From GH45 sp046704385 (GTDB lineage: Bacteria; Bacteroidota; Bacteroidia; Bacteroidales; SZUA-534): a stretch of 52,124 nt of DNA. The stretch lies in the NCBI GenBank assembly GCA_046704385.1, contig JBJKSB010000081.1:1-52124 (forward strand), in the 5' to 3' direction. Shown one piece after another: positions 9,199-17,667 of the stretch. A program made the position numbers and the translations under genes. The notes below the pieces were generated by a model. It was given only the letters and a program-made list of their open reading frames with translations. It was not told where the DNA came from and made no database searches. Position 1 is the first letter of the stretch. Each line of letters begins with the position of its first letter.

Positions 9199-9842
9199 TA
9201 ATATTGACAAAATGATTAATAATTGAGCTAAAGGCTGAAAAACATCTTTTTTTTTAAATCGCCGCAAGATACAAAATTTTGTTTAACAGAAATACTAATT
9301 AGTATTAAAAAAAACCACTTTCAAGTTTCATAACTTATTTTATGAATGATTGTTATGAAAAATTAAAGCGCAATTAACGCTCAAAGCCTATAAAATAGAG
9401 CTTATCATAACATTTGACTTATTTAAAGGACTTTGAATTGCAAAAAGATTATTTAAAAATCAAATAGCAATTTAAAATAAAATGCCATTTTGAAATCCGG
9501 AATATTGCAAACAACGATGGGACTACGTACAATTACGTTATTGTCAAATAAAGGCAGATAACTAGTAGTACGTTCATAAAGTTCCGTTTAAATACTCATC
9601 GGATAACTTATTTATAAACCAGCAACTTAGTCATCCGATGAGTCTAATGTTACTTAATGAACCTGATACTAGTTAAAATCTTTTACATTGATCGTTATCA
9701 AATATTTATATCTTTCTGTAAAACCATTAATTTTGAAATTATTGAATAATTTAAAAGTATGGAAATATGGTTTTAGGCCAGGCTATCTCCACCTTCATAA
9801 TTATCACATTGTAAAATCAGTTAATTATTTAAAATACAAATT
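9199..9842. other. Gene-free spacer holding an IS-end-like repeat
   Basis: 644 bp between the kinase start and the peptidase remnant. It is AT-rich, has no supported ORF, and holds the repeat at 9561-9643. The remainder shows nothing I can name. Confidence 0.5.
9561..9643 (+). repeat. Isolated copy of a 74-bp repeat, with an 11-bp palindrome
   Basis: Bases 9561-9634 match 51933-52006 with three mismatches in 74 positions, in direct orientation. At the second site the repeat lies just beyond the stop codon of a probable transposase, so this copy may be a solo IS end or excision scar. Here actcatcggat (9594-9604) and atccgatgagt (9633-9643) are a perfect 11-bp inverted repeat around a 28-base loop, which could fold on either strand. 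Confidence 0.7.
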
Positions 9843-9852
9843 ATGACGAAAA

Positions 9853-10131
9853 ATGTATTATTTACAAGAGGAATTTGCTAAACTTGGTACCTTACCGGGA
9901 AATGGAGATAGTTACTTTCAGGAAGTCCCGATGCTTAAATTTAACGGAGTTCCTTTAAACGAAATTATTTCGGGTACTCATGGTGATATTAAATTAAAAC
10001 ACTTTGACGATTACATGGCGGTCACCGAAAAACCAGATAGCAAAGTGAGTCTGGATAAATCAGAGCTTGTTTTTGCCGGCTATGGAATTGTGACACCGGA
10101 TGTAGTGGTGCTGTTTATTTATTGTTGTTAG
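9853..10131 (+). pseudogene. Remnant of an M28-family (PA-domain) aminopeptidase
   Basis: 92 codons. YYLQEEFAKLGTLPGNGDSYFQEVP, then HFDDYMAVTEKPDSKVSLDKSELVFAGYGIVTPD, is the N-terminal and PA-insert region typical of secreted M28 zinc peptidases (usually about 450-550 residues). The signal peptide upstream is gone: an in-frame TGA sits at 9844-9846. Homology stops at about residue 84, after which VVVLFIYCC and a stop follow. The zinc ligands and catalytic core are absent. This is a fragment, not a working enzyme, and lies between the 74-bp repeat and the flavin reductase in what looks like a decayed insertion zone. Confidence 0.75.
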
Positions 10132-10225
10132 TTAAATTTACTCATTAGTTGAAAGCAAAAAGCCCACAAACCTTTGACAGAATTACTTTTAAGCGTTTGG
10201 GCGTAACGATATTCTTATATTATAG

Positions 10226-10795
10226 TTAATTTTTACAAAGTTCATTTACTAAATCTCTTATTTCTTCTTTTTTTGAATTTTCTATATTTCTTTCCTCTTT
10301 TACTATTTCATTTCCATATACTATTTTACATAAATATGATTCTGTATATTTAAAAGAATCTTCTAATGTTCTTATTGCATTAATCGCTCCTGATGTATAT
10401 GGATCAATATCTCCATATGAAAGTATTACTCCTATTCTTTTATTCTTTAATATTTTTGTTTTTTCAGTATGAAATCCATAAAAACGATCAATAAACAATT
10501 TCATTTTTGCATTTATTGTAAACCAATAAATTGGACATGCTAGAATTAGTCCAAAAGAACCTGCTATTTTTTGATATATTTCTCTCATGTCATCCTTTAA
10601 TACACAAAATTCTCCACTATCCTTTCGGCATTTATCGCATGCATTACACGCTTTAATATTCATTTTGTATAGGTTAAGTATTTCTACTTCAATACTTTTT
10701 TTTTCTAAATAATCTATTGCAATTTTTGCAAGATAAGTACTGTAACCTTCCTTTCTTGGACTACTTAATACAATTATTACTTTTTTGTTTATCAT
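10226..10795 (-). CDS. NADPH-dependent FMN reductase / flavodoxin-like oxidoreductase
   Basis: 189 residues, cytosolic. VIIVLSSPRKEGYSTYLAKIA (about 6-26) is the FMN-phosphate loop, CNACDKCRKDSGEFCVLKDDM (about 50-70) is a cysteine-rich insert typical of iron-sulfur-flavoprotein-like NAD(P)H reductases, and LILACPIYWFTINAKMKLFIDRF (about 84-106) is the conserved flavin loop with the P-x-Y-W motif. Substrate unknown (flavins, quinones or nitro compounds are usual). Codon use is strikingly A/T-rich (Ile mostly ATA/ATT, Lys AAA), unlike flanking genes, which suggests acquisition from a low-GC donor. It ends a two-gene accessory segment with the isochorismatase gene upstream; the attC-like structure lies between them. 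Confidence 0.85.
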   Translation of the reverse strand: MINKKVIIVLSSPRKEGYSTYLAKIAIDYLEKKSIEVEILNLYKMNIKACNACDKCRKDSGEFCVLKDDMREIYQKIAGSFGLILACPIYWFTINAKMKLFIDRFYGFHTEKTKILKNKRIGVILSYGDIDPYTSGAINAIRTLEDSFKYTESYLCKIVYGNEIVKEERNIENSKKEEIRDLVNELCKN

Positions 10796-10853
10796 AATTA
10801 TTTTTCAAATTTCAAATATAAATGTATTGCCGATCTCAACAGGATAAACATTC

Positions 10854-10975
10854 CCCCAACGTTCAAGAAAGAGTAGTGCGGATTTTCGAGCTGATTTCTA
10901 TCCGCGAGGACACGAAATCTGATAAAAGAATCAAACGGACCACTGAAACCCCATTACTCTTACTTATTGTTGCGC
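10854..10975 (-). other. attC-like / complex hairpin between two cassette-like genes
   Basis: aagaaagagtagtgcgg (10865-10881) and ccccattactcttactt (10949-10965) form a 17-bp inverted repeat with three mismatches. Nested inside are gcggat (10878-10883) and atccgc (10900-10905). The outer ends read GCGCAAC and GTTGGGG on the minus strand, close to the RYYYAAC and GTTRRRY core sites of integron attC elements, though both deviate by one position. It follows the stop of the isochorismatase gene and precedes the reductase start, the position expected for a cassette recombination site. No integrase is in the window. The small plus-strand ORF 10822-11022 that crosses it is not a gene. Confidence 0.4.
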
Positions 10976-10987
10976 GTATGTGCTTTA

Positions 10988-11641
10988 TTATAGACTGTTT
11001 ATTATATTATTCAATGTCATAACTTTGGCAAAACCTTTTCTTAAGACTTTTAGTTCAGGTTCTTGCATCTCTGGGTCATCTGTCGAAGTTACATCACTTC
11101 CAAAAATTACTTTGAATCCTCTTTCATAGCCCTGTCTAGCAGTTGTTCCGCAGCAATAATTAGTCAGTGTGCCACAGATTATAATTGTATCCTTTTCTAA
11201 ATTTTTTAAGATTGTTTCTAAGGGTGTATCATAGAAAGCCCCATAAGATGGTTTGAAAATCACAATATCATTTTCATGTGATTCTAATTCATGCCATATT
11301 TTCCCTTGCTTAAACCAAGTTGAGTCATCTCCTAATTCTGGATATCTATTTGGCATTAAATTTCCTGTTTTTGGTCTGTCTTTAAATAAATGAGTATCCT
11401 TGAAAGCTGTATAAATCACTGGAATACTTTTTTGTCTACAAAAATCTATTAATTCTTTAATTTTAGGTACTTGTTTTGTCGCCTCAGGAATCCAAGATGA
11501 TGTCCACTCTGGTTTTACGAACTCATCCTGCATATCAATTACAATCAATGCACATTTTTCAACTTGAATTTCAAATTTAGCATCACCATTCAAATATGCA
11601 TCTCTGGCTGCTTTTTTTACAATGTTTTCTGTATATTTCAT
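10988..11641 (-). CDS. Isochorismatase-family cysteine hydrolase
   Basis: 217 residues. The family triad is visible: Asp in CALIVIDMQDEFVKPEW (about residue 36), Lys in VIFKPSYGAF (about 128) and the nucleophilic Cys in IICGTLTNYCCGTTARQGYERG (about 161-162, two adjacent cysteines). This is the fold of nicotinamidase, isochorismatase and N-carbamoyl-amidases; the sequence does not settle the substrate. The protein has no signal peptide and is cytosolic. Its AT-rich codon use resembles that of the reductase at 10226-10795 and both face the same way, consistent with arrival as mobile cassettes. Confidence 0.87.
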   Translation of the reverse strand: MKYTENIVKKAARDAYLNGDAKFEIQVEKCALIVIDMQDEFVKPEWTSSWIPEATKQVPKIKELIDFCRQKSIPVIYTAFKDTHLFKDRPKTGNLMPNRYPELGDDSTWFKQGKIWHELESHENDIVIFKPSYGAFYDTPLETILKNLEKDTIIICGTLTNYCCGTTARQGYERGFKVIFGSDVTSTDDPEMQEPELKVLRKGFAKVMTLNNIINSL

Positions 11642-11659
11642 TTTTAAATTAGGTTACTT

Positions 11660-11838
11660 CTATAGTTCTTGCATAAACTCTCCTTTTTTCAATATATATC
11701 CAATAGATGCATCAGCAGGATGCTGCATTATCTCAGATTGCAGACCATTTAAAACAGTTGAATCAGAAGACTGTTGTACATACAAACCATTACTAATTGT
11801 CAATAGTGCTAATATTATTTTAAAACATCTTTAATCAT
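11660..11838 (-). pseudogene. Frameshifted small exported protein, unrecognised
   Basis: ATG at 11838 gives MIKDVLK and then TAA. Shifting by one base at the AAAA run gives a continuous second frame, IILALLTISNGLYVQQ-SSDSTVLNGLQSEIM-QHPADASIGYILKKGEF-MQEL, ending TAG 11662-11660. Joined, the two make a short protein with a signal-like N-terminus, which looks like a real gene with a one-base deletion in a homopolymer. It precedes the isochorismatase gene by 18 bp. It could be a true mutation or a sequencing error. I do not recognise the family. Confidence 0.4.
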
Positions 11839-12140
11839 AACAATGTTTGCTGGTTGTGTGCTTTCTTGCATTGGCTACAAATTATAATCCAAATTACGAA
11901 CTACATCTAATATCTAACTAAATCCGGACAGATAAACAAAACTATTTCTATTTTTTTGGAACTTTGTCATGAAAGTACCTCGTATAGAAATTAATTTTAT
12001 TTTAACATAATAAATGTAAATCATTGAACTTTTATTTCCAAAATTTTGTGATTCCTTTAGAAAAATAAGCTGTAGTTAATGAACAATTATTAATGACAGG
12101 TTAAAAAAAAGCCGGCTTTTATATATCGTGTAGCTTTTGA
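11839..12140. other. Gene-free spacer at the island edge
   Basis: 302 bp. The part next to 11839 reads GTAGCCAATG...CATTG on the minus strand, a weak inverted repeat that could be a second cassette boundary but is too degenerate to call. The rest is AT-rich with no ORF or hairpin that I can support. Confidence 0.35.
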
Positions 12141-14156
12141 TTATTCAATTTTAAATACTACATCTTTATGCGTCTCATTTCCTAACTTATCGAGCGCCCG
12201 GATGTGCATTTTAACCAATTGTCCGGCTTTAAAACCATCAATAATTCCTTTATAGGCCTTTTCTTTACCACCATTAATAGAATAAAATATACGATCGTAT
12301 GCTATAGGAGCATTGGTTACCGACAGAAATAATGAAACATGTTCAGGATACACATCAATCATTGTACTGTCTACTTCCTCGTTGGCAACCGGTTGTACAC
12401 TGAAACGGGCAAAAACTTCAGGACCTGAATTATCTGTACCAAATACAATTTCAGAAGTATTCAGGTTGCCAAGTTTATCATAGGCTTTAACATCAATTTT
12501 GTAATCTTTACCACGTTTAAAACCCTCAACTATCCCGGTATACATTTTTTCTTCTCCATCATTTATTTTATAGTAAATACGGTCGATAGCCACTTTTGAA
12601 TCGGTTGCAGATAAAAACAGAACAGCAAGACTTGAATATACCTCGGCTTGTGTTCCGTTAATCTCCCGCTTACTAATGGGCAAAATACTAAACCTGGAAA
12701 AAATATCGGGGCCTGAATTATCAACAACCAGGCTAACTGATTCACGATTTGAATTGTCTACATTATCATAACCGTAAATATTCAAATTATATGAACCGGA
12801 ATCAGCAATGGTAAACGGATCTTTGTATGGAATTTCTTCTCCATTATTGATACTGTAACTAAGTGCTTTCATTCCTGATTCTGTATCATAGGCAGATAAT
12901 ACAATTTTTGTATCCTTATTAATATAGATAGTGTCGCGGGCTTTAAAAACCCTGCCAATAAATTTATATTTTAATTCAGGTCCTGTTAAATCAACATAAG
13001 CAGCATGACTTTTAGTGCTCTTCTCTGAAGCCATACTTTTATTACCCACATTATCAACAGCATACGATACTGCTGAAAGGTTACCCGATACTGTGGTCAA
13101 ATAAAAAGGCTTTTCATACAATACAAAGGGTTCATTGTTTATACTGTATTTAATTTCCTTAACGCCCGATTTATTATCAACGGCAGTTAACTTTAGTTTT
13201 GTCCTGCCGGACGAATATTCTTTGCCATTCACAACAAAGCTGTTTCCCATAATTTCGTCAACAAGAATCGGTGGGGTTTTATCCACATAAAAATCAAATT
13301 CGTGTTCATCCTCAGTATTACCAACCCGGTCAACCGCATAATATTTAATTTTATGGTCACCCTCGGCCATATAGGCTGAATTCAACGGGTATGAATATTT
13401 TGTAAAACTTTTATCGTCAAGTGAATATAAAATTTGATACACGCCTGAAATTTTATCTTCTGCTTTTAAAACCAGTTTTGTCCTTCCGGATATGTTTTCC
13501 TCAAATTTATCACCATCAAAAGTCAGTTGTGAAACAGGAGGGGTAAGGTCAACACTGAATTCCTGATGTCTTGGACTCTCAACATTTCCTACATTGTCAA
13601 CCGCATAATAATCAATATCGTAAATTTTCTCTTTCTCAAGTTTTATGGTATCTGTATATTTTTTATAGCCTAATGAATCAACACTTACCAGAATCTGTTC
13701 TACACCCGATTCTTCATCTGAACTTGAAAATTCGATATCGACCTCTTTTCCCACATAAAGCATTTTCCCATCAAAATATTGTTTTGACGATTCAAAGTTA
13801 AGTCGGGTTCTGGGAGTCCGGCTATCTGCATATAATTCAAACATAACATCGGTTAAGGGATAATGCACTTCTTTTGTTTTTTGATCGACAGCTGACGGCG
13901 ATCGAAATGAGTTATAACCTTCGGTATCAAGATACATCGGGTTGGCAAACTCTGGCGTACTATCACTATGCATCTGATACAGCTCACCCTTTTTGTCGGG
14001 CTCTGTTGAAAAATACAAATATATGGGTAACGATTTTTGTATATATATTTTCCCATCAGGTGCAACATAAACTTTCTTATTATGTTCGAGTGGTTGCTGT
14101 GCTATTATTGGCAAACTGAAAGTTATACTTAATAGTGCCAGGTAAAATTTCTTCAT
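12141..14156 (-). CDS. Exported protein with six OmpL47-type beta repeats
   Basis: 671 residues with a signal peptide (MKKFYLALLSITFSLPIIAQ). A unique N-terminal domain (about 20-135: VYVAPDGKIYIQKSLPIYLYF) is followed by six repeats of about 85-95 residues. Each has D-x-x-SGV-x-x-I-x-YSI at its start, YYAVDNVGN near the end and D-x-TPP or DNSGP at the join. The last two lack the SGV motif (KVAIDRIYYKI, PIAYDRIFYSI). These are OmpL47-type Ig-like repeats, usually in surface or periplasmic stalks. No T9SS tail, lipobox or enzyme domain is seen. It lies 51 bp downstream of the TPR-SpoIIE phosphatase and is probably cotranscribed with it. Confidence 0.75.
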   Translation of the reverse strand: MKKFYLALLSITFSLPIIAQQPLEHNKKVYVAPDGKIYIQKSLPIYLYFSTEPDKKGELYQMHSDSTPEFANPMYLDTEGYNSFRSPSAVDQKTKEVHYPLTDVMFELYADSRTPRTRLNFESSKQYFDGKMLYVGKEVDIEFSSSDEESGVEQILVSVDSLGYKKYTDTIKLEKEKIYDIDYYAVDNVGNVESPRHQEFSVDLTPPVSQLTFDGDKFEENISGRTKLVLKAEDKISGVYQILYSLDDKSFTKYSYPLNSAYMAEGDHKIKYYAVDRVGNTEDEHEFDFYVDKTPPILVDEIMGNSFVVNGKEYSSGRTKLKLTAVDNKSGVKEIKYSINNEPFVLYEKPFYLTTVSGNLSAVSYAVDNVGNKSMASEKSTKSHAAYVDLTGPELKYKFIGRVFKARDTIYINKDTKIVLSAYDTESGMKALSYSINNGEEIPYKDPFTIADSGSYNLNIYGYDNVDNSNRESVSLVVDNSGPDIFSRFSILPISKREINGTQAEVYSSLAVLFLSATDSKVAIDRIYYKINDGEEKMYTGIVEGFKRGKDYKIDVKAYDKLGNLNTSEIVFGTDNSGPEVFARFSVQPVANEEVDSTMIDVYPEHVSLFLSVTNAPIAYDRIFYSINGGKEKAYKGIIDGFKAGQLVKMHIRALDKLGNETHKDVVFKIE

Positions 14157-14207
14157 AGTAAAGTTTTTTCACTTATTACGTAAGTCGGTATTTTATGTTC
14201 AATTATT

Positions 14208-15944
14208 TTATATCCTGAATCCCATAACCAATACATCGTCAACCCTTTGATATTTATCACCTTGCCATTCAAGTAACTTCTGCTCAAGTATCTTGTTTTG
14301 CTCATCCATAGATTCCTTGTGAATACTAAAAAGCAATTCTCTAAAGTTTTTCAGGAAATATTTACCCCCTTTCTCGCCCCCAAATTGATCCGAAAATCCA
14401 TCAGAAAATATATAACAGGTTGTGGGTTTGCTAACATCCAGGGTTTGCACTGTAAATTTATTATCTCTTCCTGCCGATGTTTTCATTTGCCCTCCAATTC
14501 CGAAGAAATCACCTTTGATAACATCCATTTTATCATCCTGAATGTAAACCAGGGAATTAACCGCGCCAGCAAATTTAATTATTTTCCGGAGTTCGTCATA
14601 CACACATATAACCATATCCATACCGTCGGTATTACCTGTATTTTCCTGTTTTAGTGCAAATCGAACCATGTTATGCATTTGCTCCAGTATCTCGTCAGGC
14701 GAGATGAGGTGTTTATCCAGAATAATTTCTTCAAGAAAACTCATTCCCAACATGCTCATAAAAGCCCCCGGAACACCGTGCCCGGTGCAATCTACAGCTG
14801 CAACAATTTTAAGTTTGTTATTATTTATGGTTACTTCATCAAACCAGTAAAAATCGCCACTTACAACGTCGCGCGGACTAAAATAAATAAACGATTCATC
14901 AAACAGTTTATTCAAATCGGAAATTTCCGGAAGTAAAGCTCCCTGAATATTTTTAGCATAATTTATACTTTGATTTATTTTATGATTCTTTGCCTGAATC
15001 TCTTCATTCTGTTTCCTGATTTCTTCATTTCGCTTCTCAAGAATAATATTATGTTTTTTCTTCTGTAAATTGCTCCTGAAAATCAGTAATGCCACAATAG
15101 CAACAAAACCCATACCTATAATAAATATAAGTGTCAAAAGACGTTGATTTTCAATCTCGGCCTTTTGCTTTTGAATCTGTAACTGCTTAATCTGATTTTG
15201 TTCTTCTGAAATCTTTAATGAATCCTGGGTAACAGAAAGCTGCTGTTGTGTTTGCTCTTTTTCTTTAATGGCTTTTTGCGCTTTCTGCTCAACTGCGGCA
15301 ACTTTTTGCTCATTTTGCTTTCGCTGATTTTCAATTTCATCATCCTGAATTTGTTTTTGAAAAGCCACATATAAATTAAAATACTCCATAGATTTCCTGG
15401 CATCGCCCATTTCCTTATAAATTTCAGATAAACTACCATAACAGGTACGAAGCATCTGTTTATTTTTTAACTCAACCAAAATATTTTCCGCTTCTTTCAG
15501 GTTATCCAGGGCTTCATCATTTCTATCAAGGCTTCGCAAAGAAACACTTATATTCATAAGATTTGTAGCAATGTCCTGTTTATTCTTTTGACTCCGGCTT
15601 AACAGCAAACTTTTACGAAAATAAACCAGGGCTGTCTCGGGCTCTCCCATATCAGAATAAATCATACCCATATTACTGTATATGGCTTTGACCGCGTTAT
15701 TGTTCCTAATCTCAATATTAAGAGCAACTGATTGTTCAAAAGCCTGCAACGCTTTTTCAGGCTTTGAATTTTCCCAGTAATAAAAAGCAAGTTTATTGAG
15801 TGCTTCAGCAGCTTGAGGAAGTTTATTCTCAACTTTGTATTTATCGATATCATTAAGCAGCTGTTGCTCGTCAACCTGTGCAAAAACAAAGGTACGAACT
15901 ACTAAAAATAGTGCAATTAATGTCAGACGCTTTATATAAAACAT
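14208..15944 (-). CDS. TPR / SpoIIE-type PP2C phosphatase, membrane-anchored
   Basis: 578 residues from ATG 15944, which begins a signal sequence (MFYIKRLTLIALFLVVRTFVFAQ). The longer frame back to 16052 runs through a terminator and is rejected. The periplasmic part has about four TPRs (AAEALNKLAFYYWENSKPEKA, AIYSNMGMIYSDMGEPETA, NLMNISVSLRSLDRNDEALD, CYGSLSEIYKEMGDARKSME), then a coiled coil, one membrane helix (LLTLIFIIGMGFVAIVALLIF), a second coiled coil, and a SpoIIE domain with the metal aspartates in SGDFYWFDE, AAVDCTGHGVPGAFMS, NTDGMDMVI and FSDGFSDQFGG. It should dephosphorylate a serine/threonine phosphoprotein in the cytosol on a periplasmic cue; the SiaC-like protein encoded just upstream is the obvious candidate. 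Confidence 0.9.
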   Translation of the reverse strand: MFYIKRLTLIALFLVVRTFVFAQVDEQQLLNDIDKYKVENKLPQAAEALNKLAFYYWENSKPEKALQAFEQSVALNIEIRNNNAVKAIYSNMGMIYSDMGEPETALVYFRKSLLLSRSQKNKQDIATNLMNISVSLRSLDRNDEALDNLKEAENILVELKNKQMLRTCYGSLSEIYKEMGDARKSMEYFNLYVAFQKQIQDDEIENQRKQNEQKVAAVEQKAQKAIKEKEQTQQQLSVTQDSLKISEEQNQIKQLQIQKQKAEIENQRLLTLIFIIGMGFVAIVALLIFRSNLQKKKHNIILEKRNEEIRKQNEEIQAKNHKINQSINYAKNIQGALLPEISDLNKLFDESFIYFSPRDVVSGDFYWFDEVTINNNKLKIVAAVDCTGHGVPGAFMSMLGMSFLEEIILDKHLISPDEILEQMHNMVRFALKQENTGNTDGMDMVICVYDELRKIIKFAGAVNSLVYIQDDKMDVIKGDFFGIGGQMKTSAGRDNKFTVQTLDVSKPTTCYIFSDGFSDQFGGEKGGKYFLKNFRELLFSIHKESMDEQNKILEQKLLEWQGDKYQRVDDVLVMGFRI

Positions 15945-15972
15945 ATCCCGAATATTATTCATCCAAAATAAT

Positions 15973-16007
15973 AAAAAAAAAGGTTTTAGAAAACTAAAAC
16001 CTTTTTT
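15973..16007 (-). terminator. Rho-independent terminator after the SiaC-like gene
   Basis: aaaaaaggttttag (15976-15989) pairs with ctaaaacctttttt (15994-16007) around a 4-base loop, with T/A tracts on both sides. On the minus strand it begins 8 bp after the stop of the SiaC-like gene and ends about 30 bp before the phosphatase start. It shows that the phosphatase start cannot be at 16052 and suggests at least partial transcriptional separation. Confidence 0.85.
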
Positions 16008-16014
16008 ACATATT

Positions 16015-16392
16015 TTAAAGCGAATATTGCATAAATTTAAAGGGTATATCAATTAATGCACTGTAATCTTCACCCAGTTCAGCCATATCCTCATCGGCTG
16101 AATACCAGTATATTTCAACTTCCTTGCCTTCATGATAAAGCTCCTCAAGTAAACCAACCAGAGATAATAAATATTTTGATGTACTGGTGTTAAAATATTC
16201 CAATTTCAGATGCAACTCGGTTTTTTCGGCCGGATCACCACAATATTCTTCTATCCAGTTAACAACAGGATCGTAAAATTTTATAGCATTTTCAAGTATC
16301 GATTTGCCGGTTATGGAAAGAATACCTGTCCCGGCATCAAATAATATTTCAGGCCAGTGTGAGTTGGCATCAATTTTTAACTTTTTTTGCAC
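16015..16392 (-). CDS. SiaC-family (DUF1987) regulatory phosphoprotein
   Basis: 125 residues, cytosolic, full length for the family. ANSHWPEILFDAGTGILSITGKSI is the N-terminal sheet and LKLEYFNTSTSKYLLSL (about 63-79) contains the conserved NTS-rich loop; the SiaC phospho-acceptor threonine lies in the equivalent loop. In Pseudomonas SiaC is phosphorylated by SiaB, dephosphorylated by the PP2C phosphatase SiaA, and in the unphosphorylated form binds the diguanylate cyclase SiaD. Here a SpoIIE phosphatase follows directly, but no kinase and no cyclase are in the window, so the partner it controls is unknown. The gene starts 39 bp after the flavodiiron stop. Confidence 0.82.
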   Translation of the reverse strand: MQKKLKIDANSHWPEILFDAGTGILSITGKSILENAIKFYDPVVNWIEEYCGDPAEKTELHLKLEYFNTSTSKYLLSLVGLLEELYHEGKEVEIYWYSADEDMAELGEDYSALIDIPFKFMQYSL

Positions 16393-16431
16393 TTTTTCAT
16401 GGTTTATGTTAATACAATAATTGTAAGCAAA

Positions 16432-17631
16432 TTATAAACTGTCAAGTTTTTTTGCCATTTCAACAGCAATACTTTTGCAACGGTCGATATCAGTTTCTTT
16501 GGGTGAGCATCTGGCTTCAACCTGTTCGCCAATAATTTCCCATTTAATATTTTCAGCAAATTTATTTAGAGCACGTACACCGCCGCCGCCCCAGCTGGCT
16601 GAACCAAAAATACCCAGGTAACGGTCTTTCAGGCCATAATGTTCTAAATCGGAGATCAGGTGTGCCATTGGAGGAAAAATACCCCCGTTATAAGCACAGC
16701 TTCCGAGAATAACGGCTTTGTATTTCCAAATATCATTAATAATATGCGATACATGTGTTTTTGCAGCATCGTATACTCTTACGTGTTTTACTCCTTCTTC
16801 AACCAAAAAACGGGCAATGTAATCAGCCATTTTTTCAGTATTTCCATACATCGATCCAAATACAATTACAGCTCCCTTTTCACCCACATGTGTACTCCAT
16901 TTGTTGTACTGATCAATAATATATGGAATTTGCGAGCGCCAGATTAAGCCATGCGAAGGTGCTATTAGTTTAAGCTCTAATCCGTTTAGTTTAGCCAGGG
17001 CTTTTTGAACCTGGTTTCCGTATTTGCCAACAATATTTGAATAGTACCGGCGAATTTCCTCATTAAAACATGAGGTATCCAAATCTACTTCATCGTCAAA
17101 AACACCTCCGTTTAATGTTCCAAAGCTTCCAAAAGCATCGTTCGAGAATAAAATATTTTTTGATGTTTCGTAAGTAACCATCGATTCAGGCCAGTGAACC
17201 ATGGGTATCGTAAAAAATTGTAAGGTTTGTTTTCCTAGGTTTAATGTATCACCTTCTTCAATTGTTTTAAAGTTTTCAGTAATACCATAAAAACCATCGA
17301 GAATTGGCAGGGTTTTACGGTTACCTATTATAATTATATCCGGAAATTCCGTTACAATCTCCTTAATTGATCCTGAATGATCAGGCTCCATGTGATTTAT
17401 AACCAGGTAATCCAGTTTTTTCCCATTTAATAATTCTTTAACCCAACTGACTAAACTACCCGAAAATGGAGCTTCAGCCGTGTCAATCAAAGCCGTTTTT
17501 TCGTCGTCAATTAAATAGGAATTATAGGTAACACCTTTTTCCAAAGGCCATTGATTTTCAAATAAGTGCTTTCTTCTATCATTAAATCCTAACCAGTAAA
17601 CTTTTTCGCTTAATTGAACTTTTAATGCCAT
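16432..17631 (-). CDS. Flavodiiron protein (FprA-type O2/NO reductase)
   Basis: 399 residues, the normal length for a class A flavodiiron protein. The beta-lactamase-like domain has all diiron ligand positions: H80, E82, D84 in NHMEPDHSG, H146 in VHWPES, D165 in SNDAFGSFG and H227 in PSHGLIWR. The flavodoxin domain begins near residue 255 with the FMN loop VIVFGSMYGNTEKMADYIA and continues through LGSCAYNGGIFPPM and FGSASWGGGGV. It reduces O2 to water and/or NO to N2O in the cytosol using reduced rubredoxin or similar, and protects anaerobes. No rubredoxin gene is adjacent. A TATTTTTG box lies 28 bp upstream of the start. Confidence 0.95.
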   Translation of the reverse strand: MALKVQLSEKVYWLGFNDRRKHLFENQWPLEKGVTYNSYLIDDEKTALIDTAEAPFSGSLVSWVKELLNGKKLDYLVINHMEPDHSGSIKEIVTEFPDIIIIGNRKTLPILDGFYGITENFKTIEEGDTLNLGKQTLQFFTIPMVHWPESMVTYETSKNILFSNDAFGSFGTLNGGVFDDEVDLDTSCFNEEIRRYYSNIVGKYGNQVQKALAKLNGLELKLIAPSHGLIWRSQIPYIIDQYNKWSTHVGEKGAVIVFGSMYGNTEKMADYIARFLVEEGVKHVRVYDAAKTHVSHIINDIWKYKAVILGSCAYNGGIFPPMAHLISDLEHYGLKDRYLGIFGSASWGGGGVRALNKFAENIKWEIIGEQVEARCSPKETDIDRCKSIAVEMAKKLDSL

Positions 17632-17659
17632 GTTAATTAATTTATATCAAAAATCTGCC

Positions 17660-17667
17660 CAAAAATA
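17660..17667 (-). promoter_or_regulatory. Candidate -7 box for the flavodiiron gene
   Basis: TATTTTTG on the minus strand matches the Bacteroidota TAnnTTTG box and lies 28 bp before the start at 17631. No TTG is at the usual 19-21 bp distance upstream, so support is partial. Confidence 0.4.

Noticed and set aside
10822..11022. 66-codon plus-strand ORF
   Set aside because: It lies across the attC-like hairpin, has no family similarity, and runs antiparallel to the isochorismatase 3' end.
13571..14119. Plus-strand ORFs opposite the OmpL47-repeat gene
   Set aside because: Antisense shadows of a repeat-bearing gene; no start signals or family features.
15945..16052. N-terminal extension of the SpoIIE phosphatase
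   Set aside because: It spans a strong terminator hairpin at 15973-16007, and the signal peptide begins at 15944.
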